Part shown: piece by piece, positions 22,831 through 31,247 of the stretch
Layout of the letters: each line of letters starts with the position of its first letter
Position numbering within the stretch: position 1 is the first letter of the stretch
DNA from: Selenomonadales bacterium UBA7018
GTDB lineage: Bacteria; Bacillota; Negativicutes; Selenomonadales; Selenomonadaceae
Direction of reading: 5' to 3'
Length of the DNA: 47,314 bases
Assembly: GCA_002448305.1 (NCBI GenBank)
Contig: DJWY01000036.1
Location: 1-47,314, forward strand
The notes under the pieces: model-generated
What the model saw: only the letters and a program-made list of their open reading frames with translations
The model's database searches: none
What the model was told of the DNA's origin: nothing
Made by a program: the position numbers and the translations under genes

Positions 22831-23661
22831 ATGTTGAGATTTTTAATCGCGCTGGTGTTAATGGTAATGCCTTTGACAGCGTCGGCTCAGAGTCATGAAA
22901 TTTTGATTGACGGTGATCACGGGAAATTATCCGCAATTATGCAGACGCCTGACACGCAAAAAAATTACCCGCTTGTGATAATCTGTCACGGGTTCACGGG
23001 CAACAAAGATTCACTGTTGCTTACGAGCCTTGCCGATGAATTAGAAGCGGCTGGCATTGCGTCAATTCGCTTTGATTTCAACGGGCACGGCAAGAGCGAA
23101 GGTAATTTTCAAGATATGACCGTTTTAAACGAGATTGCAGACGCCAAAAAGGTTTACGATTATGTAAGCAAAATTCACGCAGTCAAAAGCATTTCGATTG
23201 CGGGACATTCTCAAGGCGGCGTTGTGGCTAGCATGGTTGCGGGCGAACTCGGCGCGAAAAAAATTAAAGCCGTCGTGCTAATGGCTCCGGCGGCTGTTCT
23301 GCGCGATGATGCTATTCGCGGGAATTTATTCGGCGTTCATTTCGATTCAAGCAACCCGCCCGAATACGTCGAAATTTTTGACGGGCACAAAGTCGGGCGC
23401 AACTATATCTTGACCGCACAGGCTTTGCCCATTTACGAGACGGCAGAAAAATTCACGGGCGCAACTTTAGTGATTCATGGCACGGGAGATATTATCGTTC
23501 CTTATACTTACGGTTTGAGTTATAAGAAAATTTATCAGCGCGGCGAAATTAGGTTGCTTACTGGTGTCGACCACAATTTTACAGGAGAAGAAAGCAACGT
23601 CGCTAAAATCGCCGCTAATTTTATTCTCACGGAGCCAATTATCAATTCGATTCGCCGCTAA
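22831..23661 (+). CDS. exported alpha/beta-hydrolase
   Basis: 276 residues from ATG 22831, which is 8 bases after AAGGAG; a GTG 9 bases earlier overlaps the ribosome site and is rejected. A signal peptide (LRFLIALVLMVMPLTASAQS) indicates export. The catalytic set is visible: oxyanion HGFTG, nucleophile elbow GHSQGG, acid Asp in GTGDIIVP and His in GVDHNF. It resembles serine aminopeptidase/feruloyl-esterase-like hydrolases (for example cinnamoyl esterases). The substrate is unknown. Its last 20 bases overlap the 3' end of serC on the other strand. Confidence 0.9.
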   Translation: MLRFLIALVLMVMPLTASAQSHEILIDGDHGKLSAIMQTPDTQKNYPLVIICHGFTGNKDSLLLTSLADELEAAGIASIRFDFNGHGKSEGNFQDMTVLNEIADAKKVYDYVSKIHAVKSISIAGHSQGGVVASMVAGELGAKKIKAVVLMAPAAVLRDDAIRGNLFGVHFDSSNPPEYVEIFDGHKVGRNYILTAQALPIYETAEKFTGATLVIHGTGDIIVPYTYGLSYKKIYQRGEIRLLTGVDHNFTGEESNVAKIAANFILTEPIINSIRR

Positions 23662-24727
23662 ATTTATTCATGAAGTCGGCTAAAATTTCCACGCCCTCAA
23701 TCGGCATAGCGTTATAAATTGAGGCGCGCATACCTCCAACAGAGCGGTGACCTTTTACGCCGCTCAAATTTTTTTCCAGAGCTTGTGCGACAAATTTTTT
23801 CTCCAGTTCTTCGCTCGGCAATCTAAACGTCACGTTCATAAAAGAGCGGCTATCCTTTTCGGCGTGCCCGCGATAAAATCCGTTTGAGTTGTCAATCGCG
23901 TCGTAAAGAATTTTCGCCTTAATTGCGTTGCGCCGCGCCATTTCAGCTAAGCCGCCAGAATTTTTAATCCACGCCGCGACCTTGCCGACAATGTAAATAC
24001 TGAACGCGGGCGGCGTATTATATAGCGAATTCTTTTTATAGAACGTGTCGTAGCGAAGCATTGTCGGGAGAGTCTCCAAACTTTTCTCAATGAAACTTTT
24101 CCGCGCAACGACAATCACGACGCCCGCCGGACCCAAATTCTTTTGAACGCCCGCATAAATCAGCGAAAACTTTTTGAAATCAATAGGGCGGCTAAGCATA
24201 TCGCTTGACATATCGGCGAAAAGCGGAACATTGCCCGTTTCTGGAACGTAGTGAAATTCCGTGCCGTAAATCGTGTTGTTGTAGCAAACGTGCAGATAAG
24301 CGGCGTTGGGATTTATTTTAAGTTCGTCTTGACGCGGAACGCGGCGGAAATTTTCTTCCTTAGTCGAGGCGGCAACTTCTCCAACGCCCAAAATTTTCGC
24401 CTCTTTGTAAGCGTTGCTGGAAAAAGTTCCGCTCAAAACGTAGGAGCCAGGATTTTCCTTCGTGGCGAAGTTCAGAGGAAGCATAGCGAATTGCAACGAC
24501 GCGCCGCCCTGAATAAATAAAACGTCGTAGTCGTCGCCAAGCCCCATTAGCTCCAAAATGTCAGCCTTCGCTTGATTGTGAACTTTTTCGTAAGACGCGG
24601 AGCGGTGACTTATCTCGATAATCGACATTCCCGTTCCGTTGAAATTCAGGAATTCGGCTTGCGCTTCCTTCAAAACTTCAAGCGGCAAAGTCGCCGGTCC
24701 GGGATTAAAATTGTATACTCTCTTCAT
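23642..24727 (-). CDS. serC: phosphoserine aminotransferase
   Basis: 361 residues from ATG 24727, which has GGAGGAG 6-7 bases upstream and begins MKRVYNFNPGPATLP, the conserved SerC N-terminus. The longer open frame to 24835 is promoter DNA. Class V PLP aminotransferase that converts 3-phosphohydroxypyruvate to phosphoserine in serine synthesis. Conserved parts: FIQGGASLQFAM, YLHVCYNNTIYGTE, the PLP lysine in SLIYAGVQKNLGPAG, and C-terminal GHRSVGGMRASIYNAMP. Convergent with the hydrolase gene, with coding overlap of 20 bases and no terminator between. Confidence 0.95.
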   Translation of the reverse strand: MKRVYNFNPGPATLPLEVLKEAQAEFLNFNGTGMSIIEISHRSASYEKVHNQAKADILELMGLGDDYDVLFIQGGASLQFAMLPLNFATKENPGSYVLSGTFSSNAYKEAKILGVGEVAASTKEENFRRVPRQDELKINPNAAYLHVCYNNTIYGTEFHYVPETGNVPLFADMSSDMLSRPIDFKKFSLIYAGVQKNLGPAGVVIVVARKSFIEKSLETLPTMLRYDTFYKKNSLYNTPPAFSIYIVGKVAAWIKNSGGLAEMARRNAIKAKILYDAIDNSNGFYRGHAEKDSRSFMNVTFRLPSEELEKKFVAQALEKNLSGVKGHRSVGGMRASIYNAMPIEGVEILADFMNKFSGESN

Positions 24728-24806
24728 TAAATCTCCTCCAAAGTTTTTGCCAATTCTACCAGCCAAAAAATTTTTTCGCAACTTGTAACGAAATTTGGTT
24801 CGCAAC

Positions 24807-24835
24807 GTATAAAAAGCATGAAAAAAACTTGACAA
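24807..24835 (-). promoter_or_regulatory. promoter of serC
   Basis: Minus strand: -35 TTGTCA (24835-24830), 17-base spacer, -10 TTATAC (24812-24807). It overlaps a plus-strand TTGACA and TATAAT (24842-24847) that probably serve the divergent leader-peptide gene. Confidence 0.6.
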
Positions 24836-24841
24836 GTAGTG

Positions 24842-24847
24842 TATAAT
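24842..24847 (+). promoter_or_regulatory. candidate -10 box for the double-glycine-leader gene
   Basis: A consensus TATAAT lies 31 bases before the start codon of the gene at 24879, preceded by TG. The nearby TTGACA (24829-24834) is only 7 bases away, too close to be its partner; the -35 is not clear. Confidence 0.4.
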
Positions 24848-24878
24848 AATTCTGAAATAAAACTGGAGGCTTATAATT

Positions 24879-25196
24879 ATGGCAAAAGAAATTTTGAGAG
24901 ATGAAGTTATGTCGGACGACGAGCTTGACTTCGTGACGGGCGGCGGCGGTTACATGTACTTCAAGGAGACTATCGGTCTTAATGGCAAAAGTTTTCTCGG
25001 CGTCAAATCGAACTACAGCTTGAGTAAGAAGGGCGTCGAAGAGCTTTTCACGGAAGGCGAAACCTTAAACGCTGACAAAATGAAAGATTCTTCTACGGGC
25101 AAATTCGAGATTCCAGCGGAACAGGCAGAGAAATTCAAAAACAAATGGCAACGTCAAGGTTATCAATTCGTCAACTATGATTCAATGAAATATTAA
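24879..25196 (+). CDS. 105-residue protein with double-glycine (bacteriocin-type) leader
   Basis: The N-terminus MSDDELDFVTGGGG (residues 11-24) matches the leader peptides of ComC/class II bacteriocin and Nif11 type: acidic helix, hydrophobic positions and a Gly-Gly cleavage site. The remaining 80 residues are charged, have no cysteines and no membrane segment, and contain an LSKKGVEELFTEG helix and a C-terminal aromatic tail. GGAGG lies 9 bases upstream, and a terminator follows 14 bases after the stop, so it is monocistronic. No C39-peptidase ABC exporter or modifying enzyme is in the window. It may be an exported signalling peptide or bacteriocin-like protein, or just a cytosolic protein with a chance GG motif. 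I do not recognise the mature part. Confidence 0.75.
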   Translation: MAKEILRDEVMSDDELDFVTGGGGYMYFKETIGLNGKSFLGVKSNYSLSKKGVEELFTEGETLNADKMKDSSTGKFEIPAEQAEKFKNKWQRQGYQFVNYDSMKY

Positions 25197-25210
25197 TTTT
25201 CTATCCAACT

Positions 25211-25256
25211 AAAAAAGTGGGCTGTCTGAAAAAATTTCGGACGCCTGCTTTTTTTA
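25211..25256 (+). terminator. terminator after the leader-peptide gene
   Basis: A long stem AAAAAAGTGGGC / GCCTGCTTTTTTT with internal GTC/GAC pairing ends in a T-run. Confidence 0.8.
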
Positions 25257-25316
25257 TTGACGTTGCGCCTTTGGAATGATAAATTATTTGCACTAAGCAA
25301 CAGGAGGTTTTAAATT

Positions 25317-26588
25317 TTGAGTGATACGAAAAATGCGGAGGCGGAAAAGAAATTATCGCCCGCCGAAATTGTCGAGCGCACCACGATTGCCGACGTTTAC
25401 CGCGCAGATAAACAACTTGCCGGCATTGTCAAGAAAACTAAGCTTATCCAGAGCGATTTTTTTTCGGAACTTAGCGGCAATGAAATTTTCCTCAAGCCCG
25501 AAAATATGCAGCATACTGGCGCGTTCAAACTGCGCGGAGCCTATAACAAAATCAGTCACCTAACCGACGATGAGAAAAAGCGCGGAGTTATTACGGCGTC
25601 TGCTGGCAATCACGCACAGGGCGTTGCGTTCGCCGCGCAGAAACTCGGCGTCAAGGCGGTTATCTGTATGCCCGCGACTACGCCAATTTTGAAAGTTGAG
25701 GCAACTAAAGCTTATGGCGCGGAAGTTGTCCTGCACGGCGACGGCTTCGACGACGCTTATAAACACAGTCTCGAATTGCAAAAGAAATACGGCTATGTTT
25801 ACGTGCACCCCTTCAACGATTTGGAAGTTCTTCTCGGACAAGGCACGACCGCGCTTGAGATTATAAACGAGCTAAAGGACGTTGACGCAATTTTAGTTCC
25901 GATTGGCGGCGGCGGCTTTGCTTCGGGCGTTGCGCTGGCTACTAAAGTTGTCAGCCCGCAAGTTAAAGTTATTGGCGTTGAACCCGAAAACGCCGCTTGC
26001 ATGAAGGCCGCCCTTGACGCTGGGAAAATCGTTTCGCTCAAAAGTTCCGATACGGTCGCTGACGGTTGCGCAGTCAAGACGGCGGGCGATTTAACTTTCG
26101 CTTTCTGCCAAAAATATCTCGACGAAATTATCACCGTCAACGAAATGGAAATTATGTCCGCGCTGTTGTATCTGATTGAAAAACATAAACTTATTGCAGA
26201 GGGCGCAGGCGTCTTGAGTTTGGCGGCTCTCAATAAGCTTGGCTTTAAAGGTAAAAAGGTCGTCGCAATCGTCAGCGGCGGCAATATCGATATTTCTACC
26301 TTGTCCGCGTTGATTGATAAGGCGTTGATTGTTCGCGGCAGAATCTTTTGCTTTGGCGTTTTGCTCGCCGATAAGCCTGGAGAACTTCTGAACGTTTCGC
26401 GAATTCTGACAGAAGAAAATGCCAACGTCATTAAGCTCGAACACGACCAAGCTCGCGTCACTGACAGCTTTAAGAAAGTTGTTTTGGAAGTGACGGTCGA
26501 GACGCACAATCAAACGCACATTGATAGAATTGTTCGCGCCCTCAACAAGCACGGCTACGAGATTGAAAAAATTGATTTACTAAGATAA
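25317..26588 (+). CDS. ilvA: threonine ammonia-lyase (catabolic/biosynthetic, with ACT domain)
   Basis: 423 residues of the fold-type II PLP family. The PLP-lysine motif HTGAFKLRGAYNK is near 65-77, then ASAGNHAQGVA, and the glycine loop IGGGGFASGVA near 195-205. The C-terminal part from about 335 is a single ACT domain (FGVLLADKPGELLNVSRIL). It deaminates threonine to 2-oxobutyrate for isoleucine synthesis or catabolism. The length and single ACT domain fit the TdcB/IlvA form common in Firmicutes. The start is TTG 25317, with AGGAGG 9 bases upstream; no ATG is available. rsmD starts one base after its stop. Confidence 0.93.
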   Translation: MSDTKNAEAEKKLSPAEIVERTTIADVYRADKQLAGIVKKTKLIQSDFFSELSGNEIFLKPENMQHTGAFKLRGAYNKISHLTDDEKKRGVITASAGNHAQGVAFAAQKLGVKAVICMPATTPILKVEATKAYGAEVVLHGDGFDDAYKHSLELQKKYGYVYVHPFNDLEVLLGQGTTALEIINELKDVDAILVPIGGGGFASGVALATKVVSPQVKVIGVEPENAACMKAALDAGKIVSLKSSDTVADGCAVKTAGDLTFAFCQKYLDEIITVNEMEIMSALLYLIEKHKLIAEGAGVLSLAALNKLGFKGKKVVAIVSGGNIDISTLSALIDKALIVRGRIFCFGVLLADKPGELLNVSRILTEENANVIKLEHDQARVTDSFKKVVLEVTVETHNQTHIDRIVRALNKHGYEIEKIDLLR

Positions 26589-26589
26589 A

Positions 26590-27150
26590 ATGCGTATAAT
26601 TACAGGACGGGCAAAGGGCTTGCGGTTGAAGACGCCAACAGGACTTTCGACGAGACCAACTGCCGACCGCGTCAAAGAATCGCTGTTTAGCATACTTAGC
26701 GGGTTGATAAATTTTCCGGAAATAAATTCGGTGCTGGACATATTCGCGGGGACGGGAGCACTTGGACTTGAAGCAATTTCACGCGGCGCAAATTCAGCAA
26801 TTTTTATCGACAACGCAACGGCTGAAATTATTCGCGAAAATATTTCTCGGACGCGCTTTGAAAATTGCAACGTCCTGCGCGGCGACTTTGAAAAATTTCT
26901 AGTCAAGCTCGCTAAACAAAATCAGGCGTTCGATTTAATCTTCAGCGACCCGCCCTATGCAAAAGGGCTTGCGCAAAAATCTTTAGCACTCGTTGCGGAA
27001 AAAAATTTACTCGTCGAAGGCGGCTTAATGATTATCGAACACGGCACGACGGAAATTTTCGCCGCCCCAATAAATTTCCAACTCGTCCGGAAAATAACCT
27101 ACGGACACACCACAGCCATAACAATTTTTGAAAGGAAAGCTTCATCATGA
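26590..27150 (+). CDS. rsmD: 16S rRNA (guanine(966)-N2)-methyltransferase RsmD
   Basis: 186 residues. It begins MRIITGRAKGLRLKTP and TRPTADRVKESLFSIL, both conserved in RsmD, then SAM motif I LDIFAGTGALGLEAISRGA and the catalytic FSDPPYAKG. It methylates G966 of 16S rRNA in the 30S head. The ribosome site is weak, and the gene follows the ilvA stop directly, so it is probably translated by coupling. Its stop overlaps the coaD start (ATGA). The rsmD-coaD pair is a conserved Firmicute arrangement. Confidence 0.94.
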   Translation: MRIITGRAKGLRLKTPTGLSTRPTADRVKESLFSILSGLINFPEINSVLDIFAGTGALGLEAISRGANSAIFIDNATAEIIRENISRTRFENCNVLRGDFEKFLVKLAKQNQAFDLIFSDPPYAKGLAQKSLALVAEKNLLVEGGLMIIEHGTTEIFAAPINFQLVRKITYGHTTAITIFERKASS

Positions 27151-27632
27151 AGAAAGCAATTTGCACGGGCAGTTTCGACCCCGTAACTAATGGGCACGTA
27201 AATATTTTTGAGCGGGCGGCGCGTCTGGTCGACGAACTGATTGTTTGCGTCTTCATTAACGAGCAGAAAAAATATCTGTTCAATATGCAAGAGCGCGTTG
27301 AACTTCTGCGCGAAGCGACAGTTCATATCGATAACGTGACAGTTGACGGTTGCAATGGGCTTGCTTCCGACTACATTAAAGAACACGACGTTAATTTGAT
27401 AATTCGCGGACTTCGTTCGGCGACAGATTTTGAATACGAAGTCAATAAGGCGCAAATGATGCGCCACCTTATCCCGAACGTCGACACGATTTTTTTATTG
27501 ACAGCTCCAGAATTTTTGTTTATAAGTTCTTCGGGAATAAGAGAGCTAGCGCATTTCGGCGGCGACGTTCATGGACTTGTGCCGGAGTGCGTGGAGTTTG
27601 CGCTCCAATCCAAAATGAAAACTCAGGAATAA
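27147..27632 (+). CDS. coaD: phosphopantetheine adenylyltransferase
   Basis: 161 residues. The nucleotidyltransferase motif TGSFDPVTNGHVNIFERA is at 8-25 and the C-terminal ISSSGIRELAHFGGDV at about 127-142. It catalyses the fourth step of coenzyme A synthesis (4'-phosphopantetheine to dephospho-CoA). The ATG overlaps the rsmD stop, with GAAAGGAAAG upstream. A short TTAGGAA-type repeat follows the stop. Confidence 0.96.
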   Translation: MKKAICTGSFDPVTNGHVNIFERAARLVDELIVCVFINEQKKYLFNMQERVELLREATVHIDNVTVDGCNGLASDYIKEHDVNLIIRGLRSATDFEYEVNKAQMMRHLIPNVDTIFLLTAPEFLFISSSGIRELAHFGGDVHGLVPECVEFALQSKMKTQE

Positions 27633-27660
27633 TTCCTAATTCCAAATTCCTAATTGCTTT
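27630..27660. repeat. short AATTCCTAATT repeat element after coaD
   Basis: Three near-copies of AATTCC(T/A)AATT in tandem, ending with AATTCCTAATTGCTTTT. The same 17-base ending occurs at the 3' end of relA/spoT (13270-13286). Confidence 0.65.
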
Positions 27661-27675
27661 TAAGAGGGGATGATT

Positions 27676-28332
27676 ATGGCAGTACGCGATATTTTAGCCA
27701 AAATAGAGGATATGGCGGCGGGCGCACCACATTTGCCGCTAACTAACAAAATGCTCATATCGGAAGAAGAATTTCTCCATCTGGTCAACGAATTGCGCCA
27801 AGAATTGCCGCAGGAACTAGAACACGCAAGCGAAGTCATGAAAGAACGCGATACCATTTTGCAGAACGCGCAGGCAGAAGCAAATAACATAATCAAGCAA
27901 GCGCAACTGCAAGCCGAACAACTTATGGACGAAAACGACATAGTAATCAAGGCACGTGAAAAATCGCGAATGGTTCTAAGTCAAGCGCAACAACAAGAAG
28001 CCGAGATAATGGAGCGGACGCGCCAAAATGCTAAGCAACTGCAAGACGACGCCGACCGCTACGCTAATCAAGTTTTCGACCAGCTAATCGCGCACGTGAC
28101 AAATACTTTTCAGGGCGTGCAACAGGCTCAAGCCGGGCTAGAAAATGCGCGGCAAATTCTTCAGCAGGCAAAAGTTCAAATGAATCAACAAGCGGCTCAG
28201 CAAAATTATTCGCAATCCTACGGCGGGCAACAAGGTTACAGCCAGCAGCAGTACGAGCAAGGCTACAATCAGCAATACGACCAAACGCCGCAGTACAATC
28301 AGCAAGCGCAATATAATCAGGAGCAACGATGA
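27676..28332 (+). CDS. DivIVA/AtpF-like coiled-coil protein with Q/Y-rich tail
   Basis: 218 residues from ATG 27676; an ATG two codons earlier abuts the AGAGGGG ribosome site and is less likely. The N-terminal 50 residues (KMLISEEEFLHLVNELRQELP) resemble a DivIVA-like or oligomerisation segment. Residues 55-170 are a continuous charged coiled coil rich in Q, A and E. The last 50 residues are a low-complexity Gln/Tyr/Asn/Gly tail with repeats of YNQQ and YGGQQGYSQQ, similar to prion-like or condensate-forming tails. Negativicutes carry such a protein after coaD, often annotated as ATPase or F0 subunit B-like from the coiled coil only. Function unknown; cell division or envelope scaffolding is plausible. 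Confidence 0.8.
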   Translation: MAVRDILAKIEDMAAGAPHLPLTNKMLISEEEFLHLVNELRQELPQELEHASEVMKERDTILQNAQAEANNIIKQAQLQAEQLMDENDIVIKAREKSRMVLSQAQQQEAEIMERTRQNAKQLQDDADRYANQVFDQLIAHVTNTFQGVQQAQAGLENARQILQQAKVQMNQQAAQQNYSQSYGGQQGYSQQQYEQGYNQQYDQTPQYNQQAQYNQEQR

Positions 28333-28343
28333 AAAATTTTAAG

Positions 28344-28368
28344 AGGAGCCATTTGGCTCCATTTTTTT
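28344..28368 (+). terminator. terminator after the coiled-coil gene
   Basis: GGAGCC (28345-28350) pairs with GGCTCC (28355-28360), followed by seven T. Confidence 0.8.
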
Positions 28369-28388
28369 AAGTTTTTAGGAGGTTTATT

Positions 28389-30218
28389 ATGAGAGATACC
28401 ACACGTTTAGTCGTCCTGCGCGATTGTTTCACGGCAGGCTATATTTTTCCGCAATACTGCATTGATAACGAAATTAAAAAGCCGCTGTTCGTCGCCGAGA
28501 AAAAATTCTTGAACTTTATGTGGGAAATTTACGTTCAATTTAAATACGACAAAAGATTAACCGCGCAGTTCAGTACGCTTGACGCGCCGGCGGGCGAAAT
28601 AAATTATTCCTTATACGGCATTATCGCGCCGCTTGCTTACAAAAATTTTTCCGAAATGAATACTGACGGCTTTGACAAAATTATTTTCCTCACGTCGGAT
28701 AAAAAGTCTCCGGACGAAAAAGCGATTTATCTTGACGGGCTTGCGGTTCATTTCATGCGCAAAGCTTACGCCGAAATTCCATTGCTGAATTTTTTGCAAC
28801 GTTATCCAGGCGTCAAATTGTTCCTGACAAATTTTCCAAAAGTTCAACGCTATAAGGACGGGCTTGACTTTCAAAAGCAACTCAAATTGCATAAGGACTT
28901 GCAAAGCCTTCTGCTCAATGACAAAAGCGGCAAGGTTAAGACGCCCCTTGACAAGCTGGGCTACACGAACGAAGAAGTTTTTGTCTTGCTGGAGGCTGAA
29001 CAATCCGTAACGAATCCTGACGGCACAGTCACTGTTAAAGATAACGACCACCCGCTTAGAATGATTAAAAACGGCAAGCGCATGACCGCTTATCAGCCCG
29101 AAAAGTTTTTGAACAGGATTTATTTCGTCGGCTCGTGTCACCACGAAGGAATTTACGCGCCTTTCGATAAAACGATTGAATCTTATCTGCAGAAAATGCT
29201 AAACGAAAACAATTTGCCCTATCGCGTCGAGAACGAAAGCCATCGCTGTTGGTTCCGCTATCAAGATATTTTTTACGACCTTAATAACTTAACGCCTTCG
29301 CCCGGCGATATTATCTTTGTGTGGCTGTCTGATTTATCGGCGAAAAATATTCCTTTCATTGACGTTTCCGACGCTTTCGACCCGCCGCATAACTACAAAG
29401 ATTTTTTCTCTGCGAAAAGGCATTTAAACGAACTCGGCTATAAAGTTTTGGCGGAAAATTATTTCGACATATTGACGCAGAATAATTTCTTCCGCGATAA
29501 AGAATTTAAATATCCTGCGCCGCCGCCAATATGTCATCGCTACGGAATTCCGGCGCAATTCGAGCAGGGCGGAGCAAAAGTTTCTTATGGCGCGGAGTTG
29601 GAAGCTTACAAGGAAAAACTTCGGGCGAAGAAATTGCCAATCGGCGCAATCGTCATGAATTGCAATCCGTTCACGCTAGGTCATCAATACCTTGTCGAGT
29701 ACGCGGCGGCTAAAGTTGCGCGGCTTTATATTTTCGTCGTGGAAGAGGATAAAAGCGAATTTCCATTTGCTGACAGGATTGACCTTGTGCGGCAGGGCGT
29801 TAAGAATTTCCCTAACGTCGAAGTTTTGCCAAGCGGCAAGTTCATCATTTCCCAGCAGACATTTTCGGGTTACTTCAACAAAGCTGAACTCCAAGACGTG
29901 CAAGTTGATTCTAGCGAGGACGTTGAAATTTTCGCGAAAGAAATTGCGCCGACGTTGGGGATAACGATACGTTTTGCGGGCGAAGAGCCGAAAGATAATG
30001 TCACGCGCCAATATAACGAGACTATGAAAAGAATTCTGCCTCGTTACGGCGTTGAGTTCTGCGAAATTCCGCGCAGAGAAATTTCCGACGAAACAATTAG
30101 CGCAAGTTCTGTTCGCGAAGCTCTCAAGCGCGGCGACTTCGAAAAAATAAAAAGCCTCGTGCCAGATACGACGTTTTTATATCTGCGCGGTCGCTATTCG
30201 GCAGAAAAGAATCTTTGA
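28389..30218 (+). CDS. fusion of an SGNH-like domain with a citrate-lyase-ligase-like nucleotidyltransferase
   Basis: 609 residues. The C-terminal 200 residues are a CitC-like/cytidylyltransferase domain: GAIVMNCNPFTLGHQYLVEYAA (the HxGH-type motif here is TLGHQYL), then FAGEEPKDNVTRQYNETM, EFCEIPRRE and ISASSVREAL (the ISxSxxR motif), as in the citrate lyase ligase that adenylates acetate for citrate lyase. The middle (about 240-385) looks like an SGNH/GDSL fold: FVGSCHHEGI, GDIIFVWLSD and a late HLNELGYKVLAENYFD block. The N-terminal 230 residues are unassigned. No citrate lyase genes are near. It probably activates a small acid or sugar-phosphate for surface modification, but the substrate is unknown. 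ATG 28389 has AGGAGG 7 bases upstream. Confidence 0.75.
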   Translation: MRDTTRLVVLRDCFTAGYIFPQYCIDNEIKKPLFVAEKKFLNFMWEIYVQFKYDKRLTAQFSTLDAPAGEINYSLYGIIAPLAYKNFSEMNTDGFDKIIFLTSDKKSPDEKAIYLDGLAVHFMRKAYAEIPLLNFLQRYPGVKLFLTNFPKVQRYKDGLDFQKQLKLHKDLQSLLLNDKSGKVKTPLDKLGYTNEEVFVLLEAEQSVTNPDGTVTVKDNDHPLRMIKNGKRMTAYQPEKFLNRIYFVGSCHHEGIYAPFDKTIESYLQKMLNENNLPYRVENESHRCWFRYQDIFYDLNNLTPSPGDIIFVWLSDLSAKNIPFIDVSDAFDPPHNYKDFFSAKRHLNELGYKVLAENYFDILTQNNFFRDKEFKYPAPPPICHRYGIPAQFEQGGAKVSYGAELEAYKEKLRAKKLPIGAIVMNCNPFTLGHQYLVEYAAAKVARLYIFVVEEDKSEFPFADRIDLVRQGVKNFPNVEVLPSGKFIISQQTFSGYFNKAELQDVQVDSSEDVEIFAKEIAPTLGITIRFAGEEPKDNVTRQYNETMKRILPRYGVEFCEIPRREISDETISASSVREALKRGDFEKIKSLVPDTTFLYLRGRYSAEKNL

Positions 30219-30243
30219 CGTTAAATTTCTCCTATGCTAAAAT
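30215..30243 (+). promoter_or_regulatory. promoter of the 309-residue membrane protein
   Basis: Plus strand: -35 TTGACG (30215-30220), 17-base spacer, -10 TAAAAT (30238-30243), 39 bases before the start. The -35 lies on the stop codon of the previous gene. Confidence 0.7.
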
Positions 30244-30282
30244 TTCCGTAAACAGGGAAATTTTTGTTAAGGAGGACTTTAG

Positions 30283-31212
30283 ATGAGCATAAATAACAGA
30301 CGCCTTACTGCACTATATATCGCCTCATTAATTTTTGTCGCAATTCGTTACGGACTGACGTTTAATAGAGCTTTCGTCGTAGCGTTTTTAATCGCAGGAG
30401 TAGCCAGCATATATTACGCTTACAAGCTCATCATTGCGCTACTAATCGCGCTTAAATCGGCAAGGTTGTTGACGGCGCCGGTGCGCTACTACAGGCGAAA
30501 ATTGCTGATATGGGTAATTATTAGCGCAATCGCCTTTTACGGCTTTTATCGGACGCAAATTCCCGGACAACTTGAATCCTATAAAGCTATGGCTGTAGAA
30601 ATATATGACGAATGGGCGCAAAGGGACGAAAAACCTAAGCTCGGAAAAGTTTCAGATTCAAGCCCTGTAAAATTCAACACGCCGCCGCAAGAAAGACGTT
30701 TGGACGAAACCGCGCTTGAATCGCGCAGAACGGCAGGTAATCGCGATACTAAGGAAATGATGCGCGAAATTACTATGGGCTGGAATAAGACGACCGCCGA
30801 CACCGAGAGAGATAGCTTTAATTGGGAAAAAGCGACCGATTTAATTAAAAAGTATCCCGAATACCTACGCAAGGCGCATGGAAATAAAGTTAGTGCGTCG
30901 AAAGTCTTAGATGAACCTTGGGAATATTATGGCGAAGTTGTAAATTTTCGAGGGCAAATTTATTCTATTCAACAACTGCCGCCTGAAAATTCGGTTGCGC
31001 GATTTTTTGACGGAAATTGTTATCATGCTATGATGATTGTCAAGGATAAGAATAAGCCCGTGACGATTTCTATTTACATTGTCGGCAGTGCTCAAGGCGT
31101 CGCGGAAGATTCTATTATCAACGTCAAAGGCTATGTTTACGGTCAATCGCGGCTCACAAATAGCACGGGCATTGCCAGAAATGGAATTGCCTTTGTTGGC
31201 TTCAAGGAATAA
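30283..31212 (+). CDS. membrane protein with C-terminal OB-like soluble domain
   Basis: 309 residues. Three membrane helices (about 8-26, 29-55 and 70-88), a charged, probably disordered linker (about 100-170) and a C-terminal domain of about 110 residues. In that domain, WEYYGEVVNFRGQIYSI and DSIINVKGYVYGQS alternate like the strands of an OB fold (tRNA_anti-like). GGAGG lies 8-9 bases before ATG 30283. It has its own promoter and terminator, so it is monocistronic. I do not recognise the family; a membrane-anchored stress or envelope protein is a guess. Confidence 0.72.
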   Translation: MSINNRRLTALYIASLIFVAIRYGLTFNRAFVVAFLIAGVASIYYAYKLIIALLIALKSARLLTAPVRYYRRKLLIWVIISAIAFYGFYRTQIPGQLESYKAMAVEIYDEWAQRDEKPKLGKVSDSSPVKFNTPPQERRLDETALESRRTAGNRDTKEMMREITMGWNKTTADTERDSFNWEKATDLIKKYPEYLRKAHGNKVSASKVLDEPWEYYGEVVNFRGQIYSIQQLPPENSVARFFDGNCYHAMMIVKDKNKPVTISIYIVGSAQGVAEDSIINVKGYVYGQSRLTNSTGIARNGIAFVGFKE

Positions 31213-31247
31213 AAAAACTCCCCGTCGACGTGGCGGGGAATTTTTTT
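31211..31247. terminator. bidirectional terminator between the membrane protein and the small-peptide genes
   Basis: TCCCCG (31219-31224) pairs with CGGGGA (31234-31239); seven A on the left and seven T on the right serve both directions. From 31248 to 31360 I see nothing coding. Confidence 0.8.
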
